DNA of 64,000 bases from Hydrogenophilales bacterium 16-64-40 (GCA_002256995.1 NCGX01000004.1:62001-126000); one strand, 5' to 3'. Shown: positions 48,574-57,697, numbered from the stretch's first letter. Notes: generated from the sequence alone by a model not told the origin. Translations and numbers: made by a program.

Positions 48574-49933
48574 ACCCTGCCAACAGCGCCCTGCTCACCG
48601 ATCTTTACCAGCTCACCATGCTGCAGGGCTATCACGACGCCGGCATGGCGAAGACCGCCGTATTCGAGTTCTTCGTGCGCCGACTGCGCCCGGGCCGCGG
48701 TTTTCTGCTGGCGGCAGGGCTCGAACAATCGCTGGACTATCTCGAGCAGCTGCACTTTTCTCTCCTGACGAACTGGAATGGCTGGCGTCGACCCAGCGCT
48801 TCAGCCGCGATTTCCTCGCCTCGCTGGAAAACCTGCGCTTCAGCGGCGACGTCGATGCCATGCCCGAAGGCACGGTGTTCTTTCCCGACGAGCCGATCCT
48901 GCGCGTGACCGCGCCGATCGCCGAGGCGCAGCTGGTGGAAACGCGGCTGATCAACCTGCTGCATCTCGAAACCCTGATCGCTTCCAAGGCCGCGCGTTCG
49001 GTGCTGATGGCGCCTGACAAGCTGCTGGTCGATTTCGGGCTGCGCCGCGCGCACGGAGCGGAGGCGGGCCTGCTGGCAGCGCGCGCCAGTTACATCGCGG
49101 GTTTTGCCGGCACCTCGAATGTACAGGCCGGCCGGCTGTTCAGCATGCCGCTGTTCGGCACCATGGCGCATACCTTCATCCAGGCGCACGATGACGAGGC
49201 GCTGGCGTTCGAGCATTTCGCCCATGCCCAGCCCGACAACGCGGTGCTGCTGATCGACACCTGGGACACCGAGGCGGCGGCGCACAAAGTGGTCGCGCTG
49301 GCGCCGAAGCTGACGCACGCCGGCATCCGCATCAAGGGGGTACGCATCGATTCCGGCGACCTTGCCGAGCATGCGCGCCGGGTGCGGGCCATCCTCGACG
49401 CCGGCGGGCTCGAACACGTCATCATCTTCGCCAGCGGCGACCTCGACGAATACGAACTGCGCGACATGCTCGCCGCCGGCGCCCCGGTGGACGGCTTCGG
49501 CGTCGGCACCCGCGTCGACACGTCCAGCGACCAGCCGTATCTCGACTGCGCCTACAAGCTGCAGGAATACGCCGGCCGCGCGCGCCGCAAGCGTTCCGAG
49601 GGCAAGGCGACCTGGCCCGGGCGCAAGCAGGTCTACCGTCGCCATGACGCCGACGGCCGCATGGCGGGCGATGCGGTGACGCTGGAAACCGACGTCCAGC
49701 CCGGCGAGCCGCTGCTGCTGCCGGTGATGCGCGGTGGCTGCCGCCTGGCGCCTGCGCCGTCGCTGGCGGAGGTCCGGCACCACGCGGCGGACAACCTGGC
49801 ACGGCTGCCGCAAGCCTTGCGTCGCCTGGAAGCATTCGACTACCCGGTGGAGATTGCGCCATCGCTGCACCAGCTCGCGGCCGAGGTCGACCGCGAAACA
49901 ATGTCCGCCACAGCGTCTAGATTAAAAACATGA
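48570..49933 (+). CDS. pncB: Nicotinate phosphoribosyltransferase, frame broken once
   Basis: Joins nicotinate and PRPP to give nicotinate mononucleotide. The N-terminus (MNPANSALLTDLYQLTMLQG) and the rest (PDELEWLASTQRFSRDFLAS onward) lie in different frames. Deleting one CT of the CTCT at 48759-48763 restores HFSPDELEW and a 453-residue protein, so a 2-base insertion or error is likely. Family motifs follow: RRAHGAEAG near residue 152, VRIDSGDLAEHAR near residue 258 and GFGVGTRVDTSSD. The stop overlaps the next start (ATGA). Confidence 0.85.
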
Positions 49934-52344
49934 GCCCAATTGCCCCGCTTGCCCCCGACCGCCTGTATCGCGCCTGCGATACCGGGCATTTCACCTTCAC
50001 GACCACCGCCGAGCTCGACGACCTCTCCGAAGGCATCGGTCAGATGCGCGCCATCGACGCGGCGCATTTCGGCATCGGCATGCGCCATGCGGGCTACAAC
50101 CTCTACGTCATGGGGCCGCCGGGCAGCGGCAAGCGCTATCTGGTCCGCCAGCTGCTCGATCGGCGGGTGGGGACAGAGGCCAAACCCGCCGACTGGTGCT
50201 ACGTCCACAATTTCAGCCAGCAGCACAAGCCGCGCGCGATTCGGCTGCTTGCCGGCATGGGCACCCGCTTCCATGCCGACATGCAGCAGCTGGTGTCCGA
50301 GCTGCAGGCCACGATTCCGGCGGTGTTCGAGGGCGATGAATACCGCCGTCGCCTCGCCCAGATCGACGAGGAATACGGCGAGCGGCAGGCGCGGGCATTC
50401 GTCGAGGTCGGCGAGGAGGCCGGCAAGCTCGGCGTCACCCTGCTGCGCACGCCGAATGGCTTCTCCTTTGCGCCGGCCAAGGGCGACGAGGTGATGAGCC
50501 CGGAAGACTACGAAAAGCTGCCGCAGGAAGAGAAGGAACGCTTCGAGCGCGACATCGGCAGCCTGCAGGAGAAGCTGGAGAAGGTCATCCGCCAGGTCCA
50601 TCAATGGCGGCGCGAACGCCTCGAACGCGTGCGCAAGCTCAACGAGGAGGCCGTGCTGTTCGCCGTGGGCCACCTGATCGACGATCTGCGCGGCAACTAT
50701 GCGGATTACCCGGCGGTGTGCAGTTATCTGGACGAGGTGCAGCAGAACGTCATCGAGAGCATGGACGAGTTCCACCATCCCAGGGAAGCCCAGACCGGGC
50801 TTGCCGCGCTCACCCGCGAACCGCCCGATTTCAACCGCTTTCGCGTCAACCTGCTGGTGGGGCGGGATGGGACCGAAGGCGCACCCGTGGTCTACGAGGA
50901 CCATCCCACCTACCAGAACCTGATCGGACGCGTCGAGCATATTGCCCAGCTCGGCGCGCTGGTCACCAACTTTCTGCAGATCAAGCCGGGCGCGCTGCAT
51001 CAGGCCAACGGCGGCTACCTGCTGCTGGACGCCATCAAGCTGCTGACCCAGCCGTTTTCCTGGGAAGGGCTCAAGCGCGCGCTGTCCACCCATGAGATCC
51101 GCATCGAGTCGCTCGGCCAGATGTACAGCCTGGTCAGCACCATGTCGCTGGAGCCGGAACCGATCCCGCTCGACGCCAAGGTGATCCTGATCGGCAACCG
51201 TCTGCTGTATTACCTGCTCGCGCAATACGATCCGGAGTTTGGCGAGCTGTTCAAGGTGGCGGCGGACTTCGAGGACGAGGTCGTGCGCAGCGCGGACAAC
51301 GATCTGCTGTACGCGCGTCTGGTCGGCACCCTGGTGCGGCGGGACAAGCTGCATCCGTTCGACCGCGATGCGGTGGCGCGGGTGATCGAGCACAGCGCGC
51401 GCCGCGCCGAGGACGCGGAAAAACTCTCCACCCATGTGCAAAGCCTGGCCGACCTGGTGCGCGAGGCGGATTACTGGGCGGCGCAGGAGAAGCGCGAGGT
51501 GGTGACGCGCGCCGACGTCGAACGCGCGATCCAGGCGCAGATCAAGCGCTCCGACCGTTTGCGCGAACGCTCGCACGAAGCCATCCTGCGCGGCATTCTG
51601 CATATCGACACCGACGGCGAGCGGGTCGGGCAGGTCAACGGCCTGTCGGTGTTCCAGCTCGGCGACTTCAGCTTCGCCCAGCCTTCGCGCATCACCGCCA
51701 ACACCCGTCTGGGCGACGGCGAACTGGTCGACATCCAGCGCGAGGTCAAGCTGGGCGGCTCGATCCACTCCAAGGGCGTGCTCATCCTGTCGTCCTTCCT
51801 GGCCGCGCGCTACGCCGCCGAACAGCCGCTGTCGCTGGCCGCCAGCCTGGTGTTCGAGCAGACCTACGGCCAGGTCGAAGGCGACAGCGCCTCGGTGGCT
51901 GAGCTGTGCGCGCTCTTGTCCTCGCTGGCGAATGTGCCGATCCGGCAGTCGCTAGCGGTGACCGGCTCGGTCGACCAGTTCGGCCGGGTGCAGGCGATCG
52001 GCGCGGTGAACGAGAAGATCGAAGGCTACTTCGACATCTGCAACCAGCGCGGTCTCACCGGCCGACAGGGCGTGCTGATCCCCGCGTCCAACGTGGCGCA
52101 CCTGATGCTGCGCCAGGACGTGGTCGACGCCGCGAAGGCGGGGCGCTTCCACGTCTATGCGGTGGAAACGGTCGACCAGGCGCTCGAACTGCTGACCGGC
52201 GTTGCCGTCGGCACGCCCGACGCCGAGGGCAGCCTCGATCAGCGCGTGGCCCAGCGGATCAAGCATCTGGCCGAGTTGCGGCGCAAATACGCGAAAAAGG
52301 CCGAATCCGGTTCCGGCGGCGGCTCGGAGCAAAACGATGAATGA
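49930..52344 (+). CDS. Lon-like ATP-dependent protease with inserted coiled-coil domain
   Basis: An 804-residue AAA+ serine protease of the LonB/LonC-like group (AAA_32 plus S16), not the housekeeping Lon. Walker A is VMGPPGSGKRYLVRQLL near residue 59. A helical, charged region (about residues 130-270) follows. The C-terminal protease domain has the Ser-Lys dyad: Ser in VEGDSASVAELCALL near residue 655 and Lys in GAVNEKIEGYFDICN near residue 698. There is no N-terminal Lon domain. It overlaps both pncB and the universal stress gene by a few bases. Confidence 0.9.
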   Translation: MSPIAPLAPDRLYRACDTGHFTFTTTAELDDLSEGIGQMRAIDAAHFGIGMRHAGYNLYVMGPPGSGKRYLVRQLLDRRVGTEAKPADWCYVHNFSQQHKPRAIRLLAGMGTRFHADMQQLVSELQATIPAVFEGDEYRRRLAQIDEEYGERQARAFVEVGEEAGKLGVTLLRTPNGFSFAPAKGDEVMSPEDYEKLPQEEKERFERDIGSLQEKLEKVIRQVHQWRRERLERVRKLNEEAVLFAVGHLIDDLRGNYADYPAVCSYLDEVQQNVIESMDEFHHPREAQTGLAALTREPPDFNRFRVNLLVGRDGTEGAPVVYEDHPTYQNLIGRVEHIAQLGALVTNFLQIKPGALHQANGGYLLLDAIKLLTQPFSWEGLKRALSTHEIRIESLGQMYSLVSTMSLEPEPIPLDAKVILIGNRLLYYLLAQYDPEFGELFKVAADFEDEVVRSADNDLLYARLVGTLVRRDKLHPFDRDAVARVIEHSARRAEDAEKLSTHVQSLADLVREADYWAAQEKREVVTRADVERAIQAQIKRSDRLRERSHEAILRGILHIDTDGERVGQVNGLSVFQLGDFSFAQPSRITANTRLGDGELVDIQREVKLGGSIHSKGVLILSSFLAARYAAEQPLSLAASLVFEQTYGQVEGDSASVAELCALLSSLANVPIRQSLAVTGSVDQFGRVQAIGAVNEKIEGYFDICNQRGLTGRQGVLIPASNVAHLMLRQDVVDAAKAGRFHVYAVETVDQALELLTGVAVGTPDAEGSLDQRVAQRIKHLAELRRKYAKKAESGSGGGSEQNDE

Positions 52345-53137
52345 GCCGCCGGCCCGCATCAGGATCTGGGTGGCGCTGGACGAGTCGCCACGCAGCGCGG
52401 CAGCGCTGATCGCGGCGGCCGCGCTGGCGGCCGCATTCGATGCGGAACTAGCCGGGCTGTTCGTCGAGGACATCGACCTGCAGCACCTGAGCGGCCTGCC
52501 CTTCGCGCGCGAATTCAGCGTGCTGACCGGCGCCGGCGCCCCCTTGTCGCCAGACGACATGGAGCGCATCTGGCGGCGCGAGGCTGCGGCCGCGCAGCGT
52601 CTGCTGGCCGAAGCTGCCGGCCGCTCGCAGCTGCGCTGGTCGTTTCGCGTGGCGCGCGGCAGGGTGACCGCGGAAGTGAATACGCTGGCGCAGGCCTTCG
52701 ATCTGATCGTGCTGGGCAAGCGCACAGGCATCGGCGTCATGACCGTTGTCCACACCATGGCCCGGCTGACCGAGCGCCAGACAAAAGCGGGGCCGGTGCT
52801 GGTGCTGTTCGAGGATCTGCCGACCTCCTCTCACAGCCTGGAGACGGGCGCCATGCTGGCACGCAGCAACGGCGCCGAACTGGTGCTGCTGATCAAGGAC
52901 GGCGACGAGAACGCGTACCGGGCCGCCTGCGTCGCCGCGCTGAGCGGACTGAAGGCGCGCGGGATGGCCGGGCGGTGCGTGCGCCTGAATGCCATCGAGG
53001 GGGACAACCTGGTTCAGGCAGCGCGCCGCGAACGGGCCGGCTGTCTGGTGCTGGCCGGCCGCGAACGCTTCCTCAGCCAGGCCGGTTTCGAGCGGATGCT
53101 GGATGCGATCGAATGCCCGGTCGTGTTGGCTCGCTAG
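52337..53137 (+). CDS. Universal stress protein-like protein, two domains
   Basis: A 266-residue protein. The first half resembles a UspA domain (RIRIWVALDESPRSAAALIA at the start, DLIVLGKRTGIGVM near residue 130), and the second half repeats a similar fold more loosely (SLETGAMLARSNGAELVLLI, AGCLVLAGRERFLS). Nucleotide-binding glycines of ATP-binding Usp proteins are not well kept. It starts within the last codons of the Lon-like gene, so the two are coupled. Such proteins are typical of dormancy and low-oxygen regulons. Confidence 0.8.
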   Translation: MNEPPARIRIWVALDESPRSAAALIAAAALAAAFDAELAGLFVEDIDLQHLSGLPFAREFSVLTGAGAPLSPDDMERIWRREAAAAQRLLAEAAGRSQLRWSFRVARGRVTAEVNTLAQAFDLIVLGKRTGIGVMTVVHTMARLTERQTKAGPVLVLFEDLPTSSHSLETGAMLARSNGAELVLLIKDGDENAYRAACVAALSGLKARGMAGRCVRLNAIEGDNLVQAARRERAGCLVLAGRERFLSQAGFERMLDAIECPVVLAR

Positions 53138-53372
53138 GCGAAAACGCAATCACGCCAGCCGCGCGGCAAGGTGGACGCCGAGTACGAGTACAAGGAAATG
53201 AGGAAATGCGCTAGGTGACCCTGCCCCTTACCGGCGCCGTGCTGGGAACTACACTGAAGGAAGGCGCATTTCCCGGAAACAGGCACGTTTCAAACGGACG
53301 GGAAACCCGGCATCACTTGCGCGCCATTGTCACCGAGCAATTTTTAAACAACCTGAACGAAAGGAAGACGAG

Positions 53373-53921
53373 ATGAAAACGCCCCTGCAAATCACGTTTC
53401 GAGGGTTTGAGCATTCTGAGGCGCTGGAGACGCATATCCGCGAAAAAGCCGACAAGTTGGAGACTTTCTTCGAGCCGATCATGTCCTGCCGGGTGGTGGT
53501 GGAATTGCCTCACCAGCACAAGAACCAGGGCAAACTTTTCAACGTGCGCCTCGACATTGGCGTGCCGGGAAGCGAGATCGTGGTGAACCGCGACGAGCAC
53601 GAAGACGTGTATGTCGCTCTGCGCGATGCCTTCGATGCGGCAAAGCGCCAACTCGAGGACTATGGCCGGCGCCTTCGCCGTGAGACCAAGGCCCACCCGC
53701 AGGAATACACTGGCCTGGTGGCGCGCCTGGTTCCCGAGGAAAGGTATGGCTTCATCCGCCGTGCCGACGGCAATGAGCTGTATTTCAGCTTCGACAATTT
53801 GGTGAACACCACCTTCGATCAGATCAAGACAGGCGACGAGGTGAAGTTCATCGAGGAACTGGCCGCCGAGGGCCCGCAGGCCAAGCGCGTCAGCGTCGGC
53901 CAGCACCACATTCCGCTGTAA
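53373..53921 (+). CDS. Ribosome hibernation factor (HPF/RaiA) fused to a cold-shock-like domain
   Basis: A 182-residue protein. Residues 1-105 match the HPF/RaiA fold that binds the 30S decoding region (LQITFRGFEHSEALETHIRE, DVYVALRDAFDAAKRQLEDY). Residues 115-180 resemble a cold-shock OB domain (TGLVARLVPEERYGFIRRAD, ELYFSFDNLVNTTFDQIKTG, DEVKFIEE). The ribosome binding site is AAAGGAAG. It probably holds idle ribosomes inactive in dormancy, with the extra domain adding RNA binding. It stands alone, with 235 bases of non-coding sequence before it. Confidence 0.88.
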   Translation: MKTPLQITFRGFEHSEALETHIREKADKLETFFEPIMSCRVVVELPHQHKNQGKLFNVRLDIGVPGSEIVVNRDEHEDVYVALRDAFDAAKRQLEDYGRRLRRETKAHPQEYTGLVARLVPEERYGFIRRADGNELYFSFDNLVNTTFDQIKTGDEVKFIEELAAEGPQAKRVSVGQHHIPL

Positions 53922-53981
53922 TTTTTTAACAGAGAGAAGAACGAAAAGAAACGGCTTCCGGATAGTCCGTTGGGCGTGGGC

Positions 53982-54002
53982 GGGGCGCCCTCGCCCCGAT
54001 TT
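53982..54002 (-). repeat. Copy 1 of a dispersed 21-base intergenic repeat
   Basis: The reverse complement of AAATCGGGGCGAGGGCGCCC plus one C. It is identical over 21 bases to copies at 57863 and 62850 and lies after the HPF-like gene. Confidence 0.85.
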
Positions 54003-54044
54003 TCGTACTGGGCCTTGTGCTTAGCGCTTTGTTTTAAACGTAAT

Positions 54045-54719
54045 TCAGGATTCGGACGCGGGCAGGCGGCGTAAACGCAGCCCCTCGCGCACCAGCGCCG
54101 ACTCGAAATCGGCGAAGCCGGCCGCTGGCTGCCCGTCGGTTTCCCAAAGGTGCCGCAGCCGGGCAAGCGCACGATCCGGATCTGGCGTGCCGGCCCGCAG
54201 ATAACCCAGCGCGGTCGCGCCACTGATTGCCAGCGGCGACAGCGGCGGCTCGGCCTTGGCCCAGATGCCGCGCAGTTCGCGCAGATAAATGCCGACCGTG
54301 GTGTCGCCAATCCCCTTGCCCAGGGCCTTGATCCGGCGCTCCAGGTCGCGCGGGTCGGCGGCGGCGTCATGCAGGGCATCGAGGCTGCCGCCGTAATCGC
54401 GCATCAGCGCAACACACATGTCCAGCAGCTTGGTGGCGGTCTTGTAGTCGTAGCGCACATAGCCGCCGGCGTCGAGGATGCCCACCAGACCATCCCAACC
54501 GGTGGCCACGATGCGGTCCGGGGCAAGCACGTCGCGGACGGCAAATTCGCGCCAGGTACGGGTGGCAAGCGATTCGGAAATACGCGTGCCGTACAGCACC
54601 GCTGCGAGGAACCACTTGAAACGCTCGCCGCCATCGGCTGCAGCGAGATCGATGCCGAGTGTGCCGGCATAGCGTCCGCCCCGGCTTTTAACCAACTCGC
54701 CCGGGGCGGTATCGCTCAT
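54045..54719 (-). CDS. Endonuclease III-like (HhH-GPD fold) hypothetical protein
   Basis: A 224-residue helical protein with features of the HhH-GPD DNA glycosylase fold: FKWFLAAVLYGTRISESLAT near residue 33 and a helix-hairpin-helix-like IKALGKGIGDTTVGIYLREL near residue 148. There is no C-terminal Fe-S cluster cysteine set and I cannot place the catalytic Lys/Asp with certainty, so enzymatic activity is unproven. I chose ATG 54719 (MSDTAPGELVKSRGG). An 11-base tandem repeat lies directly upstream, overlapping the expected ribosome binding and promoter area. Confidence 0.6.
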   Translation of the reverse strand: MSDTAPGELVKSRGGRYAGTLGIDLAAADGGERFKWFLAAVLYGTRISESLATRTWREFAVRDVLAPDRIVATGWDGLVGILDAGGYVRYDYKTATKLLDMCVALMRDYGGSLDALHDAAADPRDLERRIKALGKGIGDTTVGIYLRELRGIWAKAEPPLSPLAISGATALGYLRAGTPDPDRALARLRHLWETDGQPAAGFADFESALVREGLRLRRLPASES

Positions 54720-54723
54720 GCCT

Positions 54724-54759
54724 TCCCGACCCTGTCCCGACCCTGTCCCGACCCTGTCC
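54724..54759. repeat. Tandem repeat of an 11-base unit
   Basis: TCCCGACCCTG occurs three times head to tail plus four more bases. It starts 4 bases upstream of the ATG of the HhH-GPD-like gene, within its leader. Confidence 0.9.
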
Positions 54760-54793
54760 ACCGGTTCGCGATGCACGCGGTCGGGCAGGTGGA

Positions 54794-55057
54794 TTATTGG
54801 CTCGGTGGGGTGCTGGGCATGTCGCCGGGCATCGGTTCCTCAAGCGGTGGGGGCATGTCGCCGGGCGCAACGGGCTCCGCAGGCGGCATGCTTTCCGTCC
54901 AGGGGGGCGGTGCTTCAGGCATGGGCTCGATTGGGGCCTGCGGCGCTGGCGCTTCCGGTTCCATCACTTCCGGCGCCTCCTCCTTCTTCTGGCAACCGGC
55001 CAGCCCAAGGGCCAGCAATGCGGCGATGAGGACCGATTGTTTCATTTTCTGTTTCAT
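54794..55057 (-). CDS. Proline-rich lipoprotein
   Basis: An 87-residue lipoprotein: signal peptide MKQKMKQSVLIAALLALGLA and lipobox LAGC with the cysteine at residue 22. The mature part is almost only Pro, Glu, Met and Ala (EPEAPAPQAPIEPMPEAPPP), a disordered spacer-like chain. An AGGAGAGG ribosome binding site precedes it. Function is unknown; similar short chains act as cell-wall spacers. Low-complexity sequence makes family assignment unreliable. Confidence 0.7.
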   Translation of the reverse strand: MKQKMKQSVLIAALLALGLAGCQKKEEAPEVMEPEAPAPQAPIEPMPEAPPPWTESMPPAEPVAPGDMPPPLEEPMPGDMPSTPPSQ

Positions 55058-55253
55058 GTCACCTCTCCTTTCGAAAATGGCCGGCGTTTAAGGCCGCTGG
55101 CCACAGGCCCGGATAATTTCAAGCGCGGCCTTCACCAAGATGGGGCAGAGTTCGCCTTGTTTTGCAGTCCAGCGTCGGTACCCGCCTTGGAGACCGGCTT
55201 TGCCCTCCGCCACCACCCTGCGCCTGAGATCAGGGTTTGCCTTCAGCGCCAGG

Positions 55254-55580
55254 CTAATACCCGGACGAAGGCTGGGCCGGTTTCGGCTGCATGGTCGCCC
55301 CTGGCTCGGCCTTGGGTTGATCGCTGGCTTTCTTGGTGAGGTATTTGTCGAATTCGTCCGGGTCAAGCTGTCCATCCCCATTGATGTCGGCGGCTTTGAA
55401 GGCCAGGTCGTCCTTGCCTTTGGCCTCGAATTCGTCAAGGGAGAGATAACCATCCTTGTTGGTGTCGAAATCCTTGAAGGACATTGCTTTGCGATCGCCG
55501 GCGGCATGCGCAGGCAACATCGCGACGCCCAACAGGAGTGCGGCAAGTCGGGTTTGGGTTTTGCTGGTTCCTGATTTCAT
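55254..55580 (-). CDS. Secreted EF-hand calcium-binding protein
   Basis: A 108-residue protein with a signal peptide (about 27 residues, ending PAHAAG) and two canonical EF-hand loops: DTNKDGYLSLDE near residue 39 and DINGDGQLDPDE near residue 63, each with all Ca-binding side chains in place. A Pro/Lys-rich tail follows. I chose ATG 55580, which has AGGAGAG upstream and gives a normal signal peptide. It probably binds calcium in the periplasm; its partner is unknown. The gap 55081-55253 between it and the lipoprotein gene holds no clear gene. Confidence 0.82.
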   Translation of the reverse strand: MKSGTSKTQTRLAALLLGVAMLPAHAAGDRKAMSFKDFDTNKDGYLSLDEFEAKGKDDLAFKAADINGDGQLDPDEFDKYLTKKASDQPKAEPGATMQPKPAQPSSGY

Positions 55581-55840
55581 GCGTCTCTCCTGCATTTTCG
55601 GTTCTGCTGCAATTGGGCCGCAGTCCATTGCGGCCCGCCATCAGCCAGGCGCCAAGAACAAAACCGCCTGCGCGAGGGGGATATTGTTTCGGTTTACATG
55701 GCGCTTGATACCTGATGAAAAATGAAAATTGAGCAGATTTTTGTATATAGATGACTTTTTGCATTTATCCAGAACAGGCGACTTTTTCAGCCCGAATCTG
55801 GTTCGACAGCGGACCACACGATATCCAGCCAGTCGCCTCC

Positions 55841-57565
55841 TCACAGGGTGGCCTTGAGCAGGCGCCGCAGCGCTGCCAGCGGTCGCGTGTTCAGGACATC
55901 GTTTTTCTCCAGCCAGCCGCGCCGGGCCTGGCCGACGCCATATTTGAGATTGGAGAAATCGGAAGTGCTGTGGGCGTCGGAATTGATGCTGACCAGCACG
56001 CCTTCCTCCTTCGCCATCTGGCAGTGGCTGTCGAGCAGATCGAGGCGCTCGGGGTGGGCGTTGAGTTCGAGGAAACAGCCGCGATCCTTCGCGTGGCGAA
56101 TAATGCGCAGCATGTCGACGTCGTAGGGCTCGCGGCGTTCGATCAGGCGGCCGCTGGGGTGGGCCAGCAGGGTGAAGTGGGGATGGTCCATCGCGCGCAG
56201 GATGCGCTGGGTCTGCTTCGCGCGCGACAGATGGAACTGGCTGTGCACCGCGCCGACCACCAGGTCGAGCCGGCCCAGCACTTCGTCCGGCAGGTCGAGG
56301 CTGCCGTCTTCCAGGATGTCGACCTCGATTCCCTTCAGCAGCGTGATGCCATCGAGCTCGGGGTTGAGGCGGTCGATCTCGTCGCACTGGCGGGCCAGCC
56401 GCAACGGATCGAGGCCGTGCGCCACGGTGAGGTGGCGCGAGTGCTCGGTGATGGCGAGGTATTCCAGCCCCAGCGCTTTCGCCGCCAGCGCCATCTCGCG
56501 CAGGCTGTCGTGGCCATCGGTCGCCTTGGTATGCGCATGCAGGTCGCCGCGCAGGTCGGCGAATTCCACCAGGCAGGGCAGGCGTCCGCCGCGCGCCGCC
56601 TCGATCTCGCCGCGGTCCTCGCGTAGTTCGGGCGGAATCCACGGCAGGCCGACGCTTTTGTAGACCGATGCCTCGTCTTCGCCGGCGATGCGCTCGCTGC
56701 CGCGGAATACGCCGTATTCGTTCACCTTGAGACCGAGCTTTTGCGCGATGCGGCGGATCGCGATGTTGTGGGCCCTGGAGCCGGTGAAGTAGCACAGCGC
56801 TGCGCCGTAGCTCGCCTGTGCGACCACCCGCAGATCGACCTGCAGGCCGCTTTTGAGCACGACGCTGGCGCGCGTGCTGCCGGCGGACAGCACCTCGGCC
56901 ACCTCGTCGTAGGCGGTGAAGCGCTGCATCACAGGACTGCCAGCGGCGGCCGTGACCAGGATATCGAGGTCGCCCACCGTCTCGCGCATGCGGCGGAAGC
57001 TGCCGGCCACCGTCACCTGGTTGACGCCGGGGATGGCCTGCAGAAAGGCAGTGAGCGCATCGGCGTACTGCGCCGCCACCGCCAGCTTGAAGCGGCGCGT
57101 CTGGCTGGCATGCGCTTCCACTGCCTGCAGAATGTTGAGCTCGGTCTTTTCGCCGAAGCCGGGCAGGGTGCGGATGCGGCCGTCGCGTGCTGCCCGGTAC
57201 AACTGCTCGACCGTCTGCACCTCGAGGTCGTGGTACAGCGCCTTGACTCGCTTCGGCCCCAGCCCGGGAATCTGCAGCAATTCGGTGACGGCCGGTGGCA
57301 GTTCGCGGCGCAGGCGCTCAAGCAGGCTGCAACGGCCGGTCGTGACGATTTCGCGGATTTTCTCAGCGAGGTCGGCGCCGATCCCCGGCAGCCGGGTCAG
57401 ATCCTCACCTTTTTCCAGCAAACTGCGCGCCGACTGCGGCAGTTCGCCCAGCGTGCGCGCGGCGTTGCGATAGGCGCGGATGCGGAACGGGTTGGCGCCC
57501 TGGATTTCCAGGTGGTCGGCGATTTCCTCGAAGACGGCGGCGATGTCGGCGTTGTGGACGGGCAT
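55841..57565 (-). CDS. polX: DNA polymerase X with PHP domain
   Basis: A 574-residue family X polymerase with 3'-5' exonuclease, active in base-excision or end-joining type gap filling. The N-terminal helix-hairpin-helix region (FRIRAYRNAARTLGELPQSA, IPGLGPKRVKALYHDL) is followed by the nucleotidyltransferase signature VAGSFRRMRETVGDLDILVT near residue 186. The C-terminal PHP domain has its metal-binding start at GDLHAHTKATDGHDSL near residue 343. It is preceded at 9 bases by a 40-codon open frame with a strong ribosome binding site. Confidence 0.96.
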   Translation of the reverse strand: MPVHNADIAAVFEEIADHLEIQGANPFRIRAYRNAARTLGELPQSARSLLEKGEDLTRLPGIGADLAEKIREIVTTGRCSLLERLRRELPPAVTELLQIPGLGPKRVKALYHDLEVQTVEQLYRAARDGRIRTLPGFGEKTELNILQAVEAHASQTRRFKLAVAAQYADALTAFLQAIPGVNQVTVAGSFRRMRETVGDLDILVTAAAGSPVMQRFTAYDEVAEVLSAGSTRASVVLKSGLQVDLRVVAQASYGAALCYFTGSRAHNIAIRRIAQKLGLKVNEYGVFRGSERIAGEDEASVYKSVGLPWIPPELREDRGEIEAARGGRLPCLVEFADLRGDLHAHTKATDGHDSLREMALAAKALGLEYLAITEHSRHLTVAHGLDPLRLARQCDEIDRLNPELDGITLLKGIEVDILEDGSLDLPDEVLGRLDLVVGAVHSQFHLSRAKQTQRILRAMDHPHFTLLAHPSGRLIERREPYDVDMLRIIRHAKDRGCFLELNAHPERLDLLDSHCQMAKEEGVLVSINSDAHSTSDFSNLKYGVGQARRGWLEKNDVLNTRPLAALRRLLKATL

Positions 57566-57574
57566 GGAACGGCT

Positions 57575-57697
57575 CTACCCGTGGCGTGGCAGGCCCGCCC
57601 CGCCGCCCACGGTCAGGCCCTGCTCGAGTGTGGGGAGTTCAGCGACGATCGTCCTGGAGATTGCCTTGTTGGGTGCCAGGAAATTGATCCGTCTCAT
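57575..57697 (-). CDS. Forty-residue peptide with strong ribosome binding site upstream of polX
   Basis: ATG 57697 is preceded by AAGGAGAG at ideal distance and opens a 40-codon frame starting MRRINFLAPNKAISRTIVAE and ending at TAG. The middle reads AELPTLEQGLTVGGGAG, loosely like a double-glycine leader, with only eight residues after the glycines. It ends 9 bases before polX. It may be a leader peptide coupling polX translation, a small protein, or a peptide precursor. I do not recognise it. Confidence 0.5.
   Translation of the reverse strand: MRRINFLAPNKAISRTIVAELPTLEQGLTVGGGAGLPRHG

Noticed and set aside
55088..55253. Minus-strand frame reading KANPDLRRRVVAEGKAGLQG beyond the EF-hand gene
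   Set aside because: It looks faintly protein-like but has no start of its own and runs antisense or out of frame to the real EF-hand gene.
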